A stretch of DNA of 64,000 nt. Source: Membranipora membranacea (taxonomy: Eukaryota > Bryozoa > Gymnolaemata > Cheilostomatida > Membraniporidae). This document shows positions 37,176 to 48,448 of the stretch, piece after piece. Position 1 is the first letter of the stretch. Every line of letters starts with the position of its first letter. The DNA is taken from the NCBI GenBank assembly GCA_914767715.1, contig OU612070.1:6835501-6899500 (forward strand). Reading direction: 5' to 3'. Under the pieces are notes generated by a model that was given only the letters and a program-made list of their open reading frames with translations, did no database searches and was not told the DNA's origin. Position numbers and translations under genes: made by a program.

Positions 37176-40100
37176 TATTTTGAATATAAAATTACATAAT
37201 GTCTACGAGTCAACATATAGGTATAAAACGAAAGAAATGAAACGCAAACTGCGTTAAATTGTCGATCATAGACAAGGTGACTTGCCCCTCCCTGAAAATT
37301 CGGTCAGCAATTAACATACACATCACAAAACCTGTTATTATAGCTGCGACTGGCTTATGATGGGTAAGTTATATTCAGGCAGGCCTCTCCCCGGCATGAG
37401 TGTATAGGTGCAGCACCCAAACGTACCTTGGCATCAACCCATGTGTACCACCACCAAAACACAGCAACAACACAGTGTATTTTGTGTAGAAGTTTTCAAC
37501 TTATCACTTTTTTGTTTTTCTTGTTCAATAAAATATTGGTGGGCATACTCGTGGGCATACTCATGCTAATCCTAAAAGGCTGATCTTGCAAAACAGTAAA
37601 TAAATAATAACAAAATAGAATAAATGTCATATATGGTGAACTAAGTTGTTCCAAAGAATTTCTGCCAACTTTGTCCTTCTATTCCGGTCACTTAAAGCTC
37701 ACAATTTTTATGACCTGACAAGGTGGAAATTACATCTTGAAATGATAAGAGGCACTGTCGAATAACTGAAACCAGCTTTTACAAAAAGTACCCTTAACTC
37801 TTCAAATCCCTAAACCCTAAGAGTATATCTAGTTTTTTGCCAGTTGGAGAGCGAAGTACACCCTGTAACCTAGGCAGGTGGTATGTAATTTATTCCATAA
37901 GTTGATTTTGGAAAACGCGTCACCATCTATTGGTATTGAGTAGAAAGATTTTTAGTGCACTTGTTCTTTTTTTTGTTACACCTGGAGATAACTTCCATCA
38001 TACATGTGCTTTCTAAGTTATCCTACTTGTCTGTTTTGGTAAAATTACATTCATTTCGCGAAAAAACCTTCATCAACAGCGCTATAGACAACATTCTCTA
38101 TAACGTCACTCATCATCTGATCAGCTCGGCAAGTTTAAAAATTGAACTCATGGCTGGTTAGAAGTTTGATTTTGACTTCGTCATAATTGCCAGGTAGCAT
38201 CAACAAATGTAAATTTCCTAGAACGGTTAAGGTAATATTACATAAATAATTGAGATTCTTTTTACATCTCATGGCTCTGTCATATTTCTTTTGATTTAGG
38301 ATCACAAAATATAAGAAAGTACTTGTGCACAGCTGGGTGGATGTCACAACATATAATTTAACCTATCTGTTCATCTTATTGGGAAATCATATTTATGTAC
38401 ATCATCGGTTTAAGCCAATCAACAACGTCTTGCCATAACATAACCTTGCTACTTATCTCATTTCAGTTATATAACAAGATGTTCTTTTCACCAATTTCGT
38501 AGCCTGATGTGCGTCAATGGGTATGAATCTTTCCTGGTTGTAAGCTATAACTAACTGTCTGGCTGGACGTTGGTAATTATAGTTTTCACATTCCAAATTA
38601 GGTCAGTTTTATGCTGGTCTGGGACACACAATGACATGGGCGGATAAAAGTTCCTGTTCAGGGAACCCAAACATTGAGTCATATTATCCGGATATTTTGA
38701 TTCCAATTCAAAGACATATCAGCAAGTTAAGTAGACTTGGACGCTGACCCTGGTTATATCCCTAATTGAGTTTGTAAAAGATTCTTGCAATAACGGACAA
38801 CTATACGCTGGTATCCCTCAACCCCTTTCTCCTGTTATCTTGACCATGGTTCAGCAGTATGAGGGAGCTATGACTAGGCACTATCTTACCATGACAAGAC
38901 ATCGTGACGAATCCTTGCGAGTGCATGTAAACTGAAGCCATATACGTATGTTAAGAAAACATCACTTATTGCTATTCTTTAAATGGCAAATCATGCTAAA
39001 TTGTAGCATGTCGACACATGACAGCAGTGGGAAAATTCACTTTGATGATAAAAACGCGTATTTGTCTCTCAATGCTGGCTTCTCAGATGATTTTGGTTGG
39101 ATTCTCATCATCACATCTTGGAGTGGCTGATTCAGACATGGTGTTGGATGATATCAATTTTTAAGAGTGGATGAAATTGGAGGCAACTACTATGGAAAGT
39201 TTTCCGTTACAACACCATCCGGAAAGAAAGTAAATAAACCAGTATCAAAAACAATGTTACCTTATTGCAACGGAAATGATCAGAGCCTAGTTTAGAAAAA
39301 TCTAATATTTCATTGCAAACAACATTATTTCACCATTCAAAGTTTGTGGATTCACAGTAATTTATCACACCGACTATATATATATATACATAATATAAAC
39401 ACTTATTAATATTAGCAGTATTTATTGTGTACGTCCATAGATACCACTTGGAATGTGTGTACATGAAGGAAAAATAAGTGTATTGTGGTCAGTTGGGAAA
39501 AATATTAATTTTTTTCCCAAGCGCACTAAATCTAACCTTGGTTATACATCTACCTGCCTCTAACCTCTGGAATGTCTCCTTCAACCAAAACCAGATTGCT
39601 CATAACTACAAAGTCAGCCATTGCTGCATTTTAAATGAACCTATTGTAGTGGAATTCGGTACCCTTTACTGTTCAGTGGAAATTTGTTTGCAATGCAAAA
39701 GTGAACACCGTGGATACCTTAAGGTTTCATTCTAAAGGTACACCATTTTTGATGATGATGGATGAAATGAATTAGTGTCACCGAGTGGCCGGTTTTTATT
39801 AATGGCACTTTCACAGTCATACCTATGTATTAATCATAACCTTTGGTCATTCACAATATTGTGCATTACCATGACCTTCCCACACGTCTTTGTCTGGTAT
39901 CGATACCAGTGGTAACATTCTTCTATGTCTGTTACATAACAACTTCCGTAGAGTGTGGAATTTTTTACTTAACCCAAGCCTGATGGATGGTTTCTCAGAT
40001 CAACAGTTGGTGTTTGTGGTTAGTAAACAATAGACTATTTAGGCGTCATTACTACTAATCTAACCTAATCCCTCAAGTAGGCTTGCAACAGATTGTTTTT

Positions 40101-41345
40101 TGTTAGTATCTCAGTACTTGTGAGATCTTGGTCTTTGGCGGAGGCAAAGCGTAGGTATTTGCCTAAGTCGCACAGAGTAGGTATTTACCAAAGTCTGAAC
40201 AATTGGATTACAGCCTACTAAGTAGCTTAACTAAATACTATGTAATCCCAATAGAGAAACAAACCTAATCCAAACTTATAACTCTACCAATCAACTCGCT
40301 TTGACTTTCTCACCCCGTAATATCTTCAATCTCAAGTTGTCCAAACGTGACAAGTATACTCTGAGGATCGTCACTTACGATTGGAAACGCGTAAAACGCC
40401 CGATATTTTTCCCTGTAATCATTTGGATTATGAGGAAGAAAAAGCTAAATTGTTCAAATCAGGTCTTCCGAACGTATTTCATTTATACGCTAACCAAACT
40501 ATTCATAATTTATGGATGTTTTTATTGCTATATGATGTTTTTTTATTTTTCACATTAAACATAAAACTTAACATAATTTATTGCATGGATTGCGAGTGCA
40601 GAATATCAAATTAAAGGTGTTACAAATAATAAAATTTATAGCTGTAGGGTGACATCACACATGTAGAATCATTATGACCGGTTGTAACAGGTACTAGGAA
40701 CATAAGAGGAACATTATCAATTCTCAATATTTATGGGCTATTTTTTCAATTCAGCTGCGCATATAAAGGGGCGGAGGGGGGTCAGATTCCCCAACAGTTA
40801 ACACATTATCATGTAAGGAAGAACTATATAAAATCAGGTAATCCCTGAGTTTTCTGGGTGACACTTTCCTTTTCACATCTTGTTTCAGGATTAAAAATGA
40901 ATATCAGTATCATGGAGAAAAAGAATTGTAATATCAGACACTTAAGTCGGAGTTATCCTAGCTGAGAATTGATTGTTGTTATGTATTTGTGTTGTATTTC
41001 ATGTATTTCTCTCACAAAATGCGGTTTTGAGAACAAGTTACTGTAAATGTTCATAATGAGGTAATAGAAGCCTTTGGATGTAATCACAGAGTAAGGACAT
41101 ATCCTTACTTTGGGATATAATGAAGGAAGGAAATTAGTAGGTAGTAGATGTATTTCTACACATAAAAATATAAGTTTCTTTCCTGAGTCCTGTGTACTCA
41201 TGTCAATTGTTAAATAAATAATTTGCGTGTTACTATATAATCAAAATAAATAAAATAAAGATTCTGATCGAATCCTCGTACGCTAAAAACATTAATTCTG
41301 AACTTATAAAAAATCCTGAGAAAGAATTGCGAGCTACGGGTATTC
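37176..41345. other. Unassigned intergenic sequence
   Basis: About 4.2 kb of AT-rich DNA, with simple (TA)n near 39375. Open frames (39478-39735, 40301-40558, 40953-41201 minus) lack recognisable domains and do not splice together convincingly. The last part should hold the 3' end of the SLC16-like transcript. Confidence 0.5.
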
Positions 41346-43500
41346 TTAATGTACAGGCGCAATTTCTGGAAGCTGCTTTTCTGTACCCTCCACAACAAAC
41401 ACATTATTATTGTTCCCTACTTCTATGTTTGAATGATTGTCGCTAGCTTTTATATCAGTTTCTGATGGAGATCTTTCGTGAGTCACCGACAAAGACTTCC
41501 AGACATCTTTGCGTATTAATGCTGCCACCAATAAGATAATTGCTCCCAGAAAACCGTGGCTGCCGAGATAGTACATTCCAATATCGCTGCCGTAACGGGT
41601 CTGTATGATGCCTGCCGTCAGCGGTGCGATAAAACCAGCTATACCTCCAACAGCTTCGTTTGCGCCAAAAGCGTATTCTACCTCAGAGTTGGTATATAAA
41701 TGAGAGGAGACACATGCCATGTTGGCTATCGTGATACCGTACACGACACCGAATACGCCAGCAAGCACATAGAATACTATCGGTAAGTCTATACTAGCCA
41801 TCATGACACATGAGACACCAAGAAATATGTTACAGAAAAGATGTAAAAGCAGGTGGTTTAAGGTAAATCGTAATAAATAAAGAACTAAAATGAATGTGCC
41901 GGCTAGGAAACCGCCCCCCATAATACTTTGAGATGCCACGGCGACTGAGAGGCCTGCCTTTCCTGATATGTAACCGAATAGTAGGACGATCACACCAACT
42001 TGACCACCATTCCAGCAATAAGAGTTCAGAAAATAAAATGGAGTAATGTATCTCTTGAAAATACTGAGGTAAGATGTGAAAAGCTGACGTGCTGACTCTG
42101 GCTTCTGTGGAGATATCTGAGGTTTGAAGACTATCGGCGCTGTCACGGACAGAAGAAATATCGGTGAGATGTAGAGCAGGGTGAGCTTATAGCCGTATGT
42201 GTCTAGCATCGTAGTAAGGATATAGGGGAATACTACCATCGATATGCCTTGTCCTAAACCTGTGCACGAGTAAGCTGCCGCCTTTTTCTTCTCAAAGTAG
42301 TGGGGGACGATTCCAATTGATGAGGTCATATTCATACTCATACCAAGACCTGTCAACAAAATAGTAATAAGAGTTGAATAGAGGATGGAATTAAAGAGCA
42401 GACTAGTTTGCTGGAATGGCTCATTATTGAGTCACAAGTTTATTGTGTGACCCGAATAGTTCATTTACATTTATTGCCACCTGTGGTGGAATCAAGAAGC
42501 CCTTATTGATTTTTCACAAGAGACATAACAAGTTCAAGTGGATCTCATCCCTGGAAAACGACCTGAGAGCCAAGGGGATTGGGATGGATTTATAATGAGT
42601 TTGGCCGCTGAATGGTAGGATTATACATTCTATTAATTGTAATATGATAATTAATTGCAAGCTTATTGGGACTGAAACCATGTCCAAAATTGTGTAATGC
42701 ATAAAATCAATGTAAGTCTTCAATCAATCACAGTGCCCACAATATGAAGACAATACATCTATTTTAGTATACACAAGTGTTAGGGAGAGAAAGATATTGG
42801 ACTTTCAGCCTAGACATCCATCATGGAAATAAATGTGTTTACCACTTTTAGCATTTTAAGCCTTTCTCGTGTGTAAATCAATTAAATATTACAATTAATA
42901 AAAGTTTCATACCTCCAACTATGCTGTAACCGACTATCAGATGCCATATCTGGGTACCGAACGCTGAGCTGATAGCACCTGTTATGGTCAGGATGAATCC
43001 TATGGCGGAAAGTGCTCTGCAGCCGATAATCGGCAGTAACACTGTATTGATGGGTACTAAAAAATATGAAAAACTCATAATGAAAAATTGAGGGCAATTA
43101 TGAGCAATGCGCAATGAGCGATGAGTAATAATCAATGAGCAATTATCAGGTCAATCATGATCGAAGGTTGGGGGTAGGAGTACATGTATCAGACCCGTGA
43201 TGTGATTTCTCGAGGAGTTTACCCCTCGACTGAGATATTCAGAACTCACACTATATATTTCCGATCATGAGAACTGCAAACATGACTCTTACCTGTGAAT
43301 AGAAATACTCCGATTAGAGTCGATCCGATGGCGTTAGTCTGAGATCTTTCCTGGTCTAGCAGCTCCGGATATATGTTACCATAGATTCCTGTGCTCGTGA
43401 ATAAGTAACCCATGCAGCAAAAGTTATTGACGACGATCGCTAATAGAACAAGCCATGAGTAACCTCCGTCCTTCTTCATGAAATCTAAGGGTAAACCCAT
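41346..43500 (-). CDS. SLC16/monocarboxylate-transporter-like MFS protein
   Basis: Three exons on the minus strand, 43500-43293, 43056-42913 and 42349-41346, join in frame (both introns phase 1) to 451 residues. SLC16 proteins move monocarboxylates or related small solutes across the plasma membrane. Evidence is the N-terminal KKDGGYSWLVLLAIVVNN, matching the conserved DGGxGW signature before TM1; an RSQTNAIGS loop; GLGMSMNMTSSIGIVPHYFEKKKA like the TM4/TM5 loop of the family; and YAFGANEAVGGIAGFIAPLTAG near TM11. About 12 hydrophobic spans can be counted, with a hydrophilic tail ending TEKQLPEIAPVH. The start is the first Met, directly before the signature. The substrate cannot be told from sequence; SLC16 members also carry aromatic amino acids and thyroid hormone. 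Confidence 0.85.
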
Positions 43501-44811
43501 CGTGTAGGGCTGGATAAATGTTTGAGTTACAGTTGAACTGACTGTCAGTCTCGACTTTTTTCCTGTAGCACTAACTTAAACTGCACTCCAGGATGTGAAG
43601 TATGATGCTGGTAGACCCTTATTGAATTTGTTTAGTGTCTGCATTCCTTTATATAGTAAATAGTCCACCAAATAACACTTTGTGCAACTTAGCCATGGCT
43701 CCCCGTTTTGTCTGCACACGATTGGCTCTTGGCTGTACATGCACATTGCACACCTCTTTTTTATGCCAATTGAAATACCGAGTGATGCAACAGGTCATTG
43801 CACAAAAAAGAAAGAGGAACATCTCATCATTGAAACCAGATCAGTTTTTGTTTTCGATCAAATAAATGGCTCAGTTTTGTCAACAAGATTACTGAGATAA
43901 ATTATGATTATGTCTGGCCAATAGACGAGCGTAACGGCGGTAAATTGCTCATAATCTTTACGTCATTCGAGGGTTTCTCAATCTCGTATTGAAGATCCTC
44001 TATTTGGAAATAACAATAAATTGGTGAGCTTTGTAAATTAGGACGATTGAGAGGCTCTGGAATTTACTGTAGAGCTGGCAAAATTGGCAAACGGCCTTTG
44101 AATCATGTATACACATTCTTTAAAATTCGTGCAGTGAATTGATTTAACCTCATAAATCAGATAGAAAACTCAAACCTAAAACCATTTACCATATTTCCTG
44201 AATGGTTCTCCATCGACTCATTTTATGTTTCATCCTACCACTATGTCAACACCCCTATGCGTCTTATGTTGCCATCCCAATATTTGTGTACTCCTAGATT
44301 GTTAGCGAGATTGCTGAAAACTCTGTTATATAAACCCGAATAAGTTATCGCTAGTTATACTATAGTTCAAATATTGACCCTACCCGTTATCATAGTAATT
44401 TCTATCATATCAGAAACTTTCTTTGTCAGCAATCAAACTTTCAGATTAGTCTAAAAAGTGCAGCTTTAAAAGACTCAGATTCTCCTTTTTGTACCAGTAC
44501 TGTTTCTAAAGATTCTTTATTGATTTTGAGATAAATGAGTTGTCTCCCCCATTAATCATCCATCGTCACTTTGAAGACAAATAATAATATTTACTGATAC
44601 TGTGACAAAGTCTAGTGACTTTTGTGGCAAAGAGCAGAGATACAAATGTTGAACTCAGTCCAGTGTCATTTTCTGTTTTTCCCCTCAACTTTGTATCCTC
44701 AAAGTTCTAACACATGGTGTGGCATTGTTGCTTCTTGATTACTTTGTATAGGTCACGTTAGAGGTGTGAGCTAAATTCTACACACAGATAGGCTACTGGT
44801 GCTACTGGTGT
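43501..44811. other. Spacer upstream of the SLC16-like gene
   Basis: This should contain the promoter of the minus-strand transporter, but no clear core element stands out. Short frames at 43635-43900 have no recognisable domain. Confidence 0.5.
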
Positions 44812-45041
44812 GTTTCAGTGTCGCCTATTGGCTAAGATCAAAGTGTCATGGCTAATGGCTGATTAGTGCCTGTTTCAGTTTCTGGCAGCTTGCTGCACAC
44901 TCACGTTTAGGAGGTCCACCATGGCCTCACCTCTAGGATGCATTCTAGCTTGCTAGGATGTATCACACTCTCAGTATGAGGACTCCGGGCAACTTGCGTC
45001 CCTCTTTAGGGGCAGCCCACCCTCTGTTTTGTCATAAACAG
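44812..45041 (+). mobile_element. U2-snRNA-headed SINE, copy 2
   Basis: The head reads CGCCTATTGGCTAAGATCAA, slightly decayed at its start. The body matches copy 1 through GGTCCACCATGGCCTCAC, AGGATGCATTCTAG and CTTGCGTCCCTCTTTAGG. The motif GGCTACTGGTG stands on both sides (44791-44811 region, doubled, and 45050-45060), which may be a target-site duplication or the junction of a tandem duplication with copy 3. Confidence 0.75.
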
Positions 45042-45065
45042 GGAAACAGGGCTACTGGTGTAAGA

Positions 45066-45292
45066 TGTTGCTTCTCGGCCTAATGACTATGATAAAATTG
45101 TCACTGCCAATGGCTGAGTAGTGCCAGTTTCAGTTTTGACAATTTGCTGCACCCACATCCAGTTCAGGAGGTCTTTGATGGCCCCACACAGTCTAGTTTT
45201 CTAGAATTTTTCAGAATGAGGATTTAGGCAACTTGCGTCCCTCATTAGGGGCAGCCTAATCTTCTGTTTCTTACTAAACTCTTCATGACTTG
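45066..45292 (+). mobile_element. U2-snRNA-headed SINE, copy 3
   Basis: This copy keeps the most complete 5' end, TTGCTTCTCGGCCT, matching U2 from near its first nucleotides, but is more changed afterward (AATGACTATGATAAAA). The body matches the other copies (GTCACTGCCAATGGC, CAACTTGCGTCCCTC, GGGGCAGCC) and ends TTTCTTACTAAAC. It begins only a few bases after the end of copy 2, head to tail. Confidence 0.75.
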
Positions 45293-46720
45293 AGTTTAAC
45301 CAGCACAAAGCAACTTATTCCTCCCTAAATTTGAAACAAAAATATGAATGGTCCGAGTGAAAAGATTCAAATGCCTTGCAATAAATAATAATATAAAGCT
45401 GGTATTTATATAAAACGGACTTTATTTCAATTATCAAGGGTTTAAACGGAAGAGAAAATCTATAACTAACTATTCATCAAAAGACATAAAAAGAAATAAG
45501 AGTGCTAAAAGCTTGTTGAGTGAAAAGGGGTAATGTATATTAAAGTGACGGGTAGGACGGTTACAAGGCTGCTCTACTTACAGAGAAATTATCAAAAAAC
45601 AGTATTGGTAGCGTAGTCAAAGATATTTTAGTGTTAACCTGTGACAGGGGAAATAACATACTCTAGACCCTTTAAGACCATGGATCTTTGCACTTTAAAT
45701 TACGTTACATCATTCAATAATGTCCTTATGCGAAAAAATTTACTTTTTTTGTTCATTGCAATGGCAAAGCTTTGATATGAACAGTGGATGTTTTTTCCTT
45801 TCCTAGACACTCTAAAACATAGTATTCCGCATTGTCAACTATTCATTTTTATAGTAATGAACGATAAGGCATTTTGACCCTAGCACACTTTTTGTCTGTT
45901 TTTTTAGGCTTTACAACAATAACCGCGAGTCATGAAGTAACAGGGAACAGCAGTATCCTCAAAATCGAAAAAAAATTCAAAGCCGCACAATTTTGAGACA
46001 TAAATACTGGTTTATTACCATTCCAGATGTGGTTCAACGGTTCAACAAGACAGAGAAGTATAATTGGTCCCTATACAAAATCATGCCCATCTTGTCACCC
46101 AACTACAGAGAAAGATTTCAGGTTTCCAGAATTTATGAATGAAGAGGCTAATGGCTTACACTTATTAGTGATTGACACGATGTCCTATTTTCTTGGGAGA
46201 AATATTTTGCAAATGATGTTAGAATTGCCTCCTCTTGCAAAAAGGGAGGATAACAAACTTACAATTAAATTTGCTTTCTCACAAACAAGTGGGTGCCCAA
46301 CAGCTTGCCCCAGTCTAGGAATCACGGGTGTAATTCAGAAACTCTATATTCTAATGTAATGTAATTCAGTTAAGCCTCTGTACAGCCCAGGTAAGAAAAG
46401 ACGGGACCAAGCTAATTTGTTCATATCATCAATTCATAGTACCTGTACTAACGTTATTATCATAATTGCATTATTGCATAAAAATTATCGTCATGATATG
46501 CAGGGTTGAATTGGCAAAGAGTAGCCATTAATCACATCTTTCGCTGTGTATTTTTAGAAAATAAATTCCTTGTAACCTATAAAGATGAGATATATATATA
46601 CTTTTTATTGGCATCAAAAGTCATCTCATTCGAAATGTTTTGCACTCAGTGCCAGAAAACAATTTTTTTTTATAACAAAAAAGAGAAACAGAAGGGAAAT
46701 AATATCATCAATGATGTTGG
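45293..46720. other. Spacer between U2-headed SINEs and the LINE
   Basis: AT-rich. A 110-codon frame at 46027-46359 (plus), with a few Cys pairs, has no domain I can name and no splice partner. The stretch nearest 46720 is likely the 3' tail of the LINE on the minus strand. Confidence 0.5.
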
Positions 46721-48110
46721 TCAAGTCGATAATATATGGTTGAAAAGTAAAGTTTTGAATGAACTGAACTTCTCTTTAGATCTCAAATGTAACGGTAAAG
46801 AATTGTATGTAGCAGAAACTTTGTATCTTAGATTGTCTGTATGATATAAAAGTAAATGTTTATCACGAAAATTGAACTTGGTAGTGTTTTTAAATCCTCT
46901 ATATATAAATGGAGGTGTTAAAAAATTGTTTATCTTATGCGCAAAAAGTGAAGTGAAATAACAAACAAGCTTAGGAAGAGGTAGAAGTTGTAATGATTGT
47001 GTAATGGATTCGGTTGAAATGAGATAATACGGGATGTAATGCACATTGGCGATAATGCGTAAAGCCCGTCTTTGCAACAAAAATAATCTATTGAGGGCAT
47101 TATTGCAGGACAAGTTGCCAATGATATGGATACCATATATAAGGTGACAATAGATAAACTGGAAGTAAAATGTGCGGGCACTTGCTATATCCAAGAAGTA
47201 TCTCAAATTTTGAAGTAGGTAAACATTCCGTTGTACCTTTTTATATACATACTCTAGATGATCCTGCCATGAAAGCGAGTCATTCAACACAAAACCCAGA
47301 AGCCTTGTAGTTCTCTGTCTGTTTAGTTTTTCATGCCCTATGTACAGTTCCAGGTCATAAAGCGGATCTGAGATATTAAGTAGCATGTAATGAGATTTCT
47401 GAACATTTATAACCATCCGGTTACGATTGCACCAATCCAAACTGCCACTTAAATCTTCAGATGCCTTTGCCTTTAGTTGCTGAAGGTTTTTATTAGATGA
47501 CAGGAACACTGTATCATCAGCATATGCATATGATGATGAGTCTGATTTTGATGAAGTTAACAAATCATTTATGAAGATGAGAAACAAAGTTGGTGCTAGG
47601 ATTGAACCTTGAGGGACCCCTATTGTGATAGGCAATCTACAAGATTCAATATTATTGAGTTTAACAAACTGCCTTCTGTCTGTCAGAAAGGTGTCAAGAA
47701 GTTTTAACATATTTCCTCCGATGCCGCAAGCCTTCAACTTATTGTGTAGTACAACATGGGATACACAGTCAAATGCCTTTTTAAAATCCAGAAAAAGTAA
47801 TGTCATAACATTTCCATTAATTTTCTCCACCAAAGAGTCTGAAATAATTTTAAATAAACTGTCTGAACAAGAATGGCCTTTTCTAAATCCACATTGAAGC
47901 TCATGGATGATTTTGTTCTTAGTGAGATATTCTTGTAGATGGTGATTTATGTGTTTCTCAAATATTTTTGAAAGAACAGGCAAGACTGAAATTGGCCTAT
48001 AATTTGATGGGTTATTTATATCCCCAGATTTATGTATTGGTGAAACTCGAGCTAGTTTCCATGTTGAAGGGAACTGTCCTTTGCTTAAAACCCTGTTAAA
48101 CTCGATGAGA
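46721..48110 (-). mobile_element. 5'-truncated non-LTR retrotransposon (reverse transcriptase)
   Basis: An uninterrupted minus-strand frame from about 48110 to the stop at 46721 encodes over 450 residues of reverse transcriptase. Order of motifs: FPSTWKLARVSPIHKSGD, NYRPISVLPVLSKIFEK, HELQCGFRKGHSC, LFLDFKKAFDCVSH, GVPQGSILAPTLFLIFIND, and the catalytic YADDT (in SYAYADDTVFL). The thumb and C-terminal region (SLSWQDHLEYV, RNVYLLQNLRY) follow. No endonuclease domain or RNase H is present, so the element is cut at its 5' end, as is usual for LINE insertions. The open frame without stops suggests recent insertion. It is of the jockey/CR1-like group in general style; the clade is not settled. Confidence 0.85.
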
Positions 48111-48143
48111 TAAACTCGATGAGATAAAAGGCTCGATGAGATA
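48096..48143. repeat. Short direct repeat at the LINE 5' truncation
   Basis: CTCGATGAGATAAA occurs three times within 48 bp, once with an extra AGG before it. The last copy overlaps the first readable codons of the LINE frame. Small duplications at a 5' junction are compatible with target-primed insertion, or with later slippage. Confidence 0.7.
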
Positions 48144-48448
48144 AAAATATGACATTATTATGCTCACACAATGTTACTATCATAAAGGGAAATATATATC
48201 ATCCCTTTCTATGCTGATCAAGGACATGAAAACACATGGTTGACTGAGAAAAGTACAAAGTTAATCTTGGGAATTTGTTAAAAATGTGTGTATTCATTTG
48301 ATGTTCAAATACACATGAACTCCTTTTTTTCTTGGCCGGAGTTCACACACCTGCACAATATTATTGAAGAACAAATATGACAGAAACACAAATCAAACCA
48401 GGACAGAAACAGAGCCAAACGACCTTAGGCATAACCCTATTCTTGAGC
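48144..48448. other. Spacer between LINE and IgGFc-like gene
   Basis: About 300 bp, AT-rich; should include the 3' untranslated region of the minus-strand gene. Nothing else recognised. Confidence 0.5.

Noticed and set aside
42878-43135. Reading exon 2 of the transporter from its first Met (MIITHRS...)
   Set aside because: The family match starts only after the TTTTTTAG acceptor at 43057; upstream residues are intron.
46027-46359. 110-codon frame between the SINEs and the LINE
   Set aside because: No recognisable domain, no signal peptide, and no splice partner; could be real but cannot be supported.
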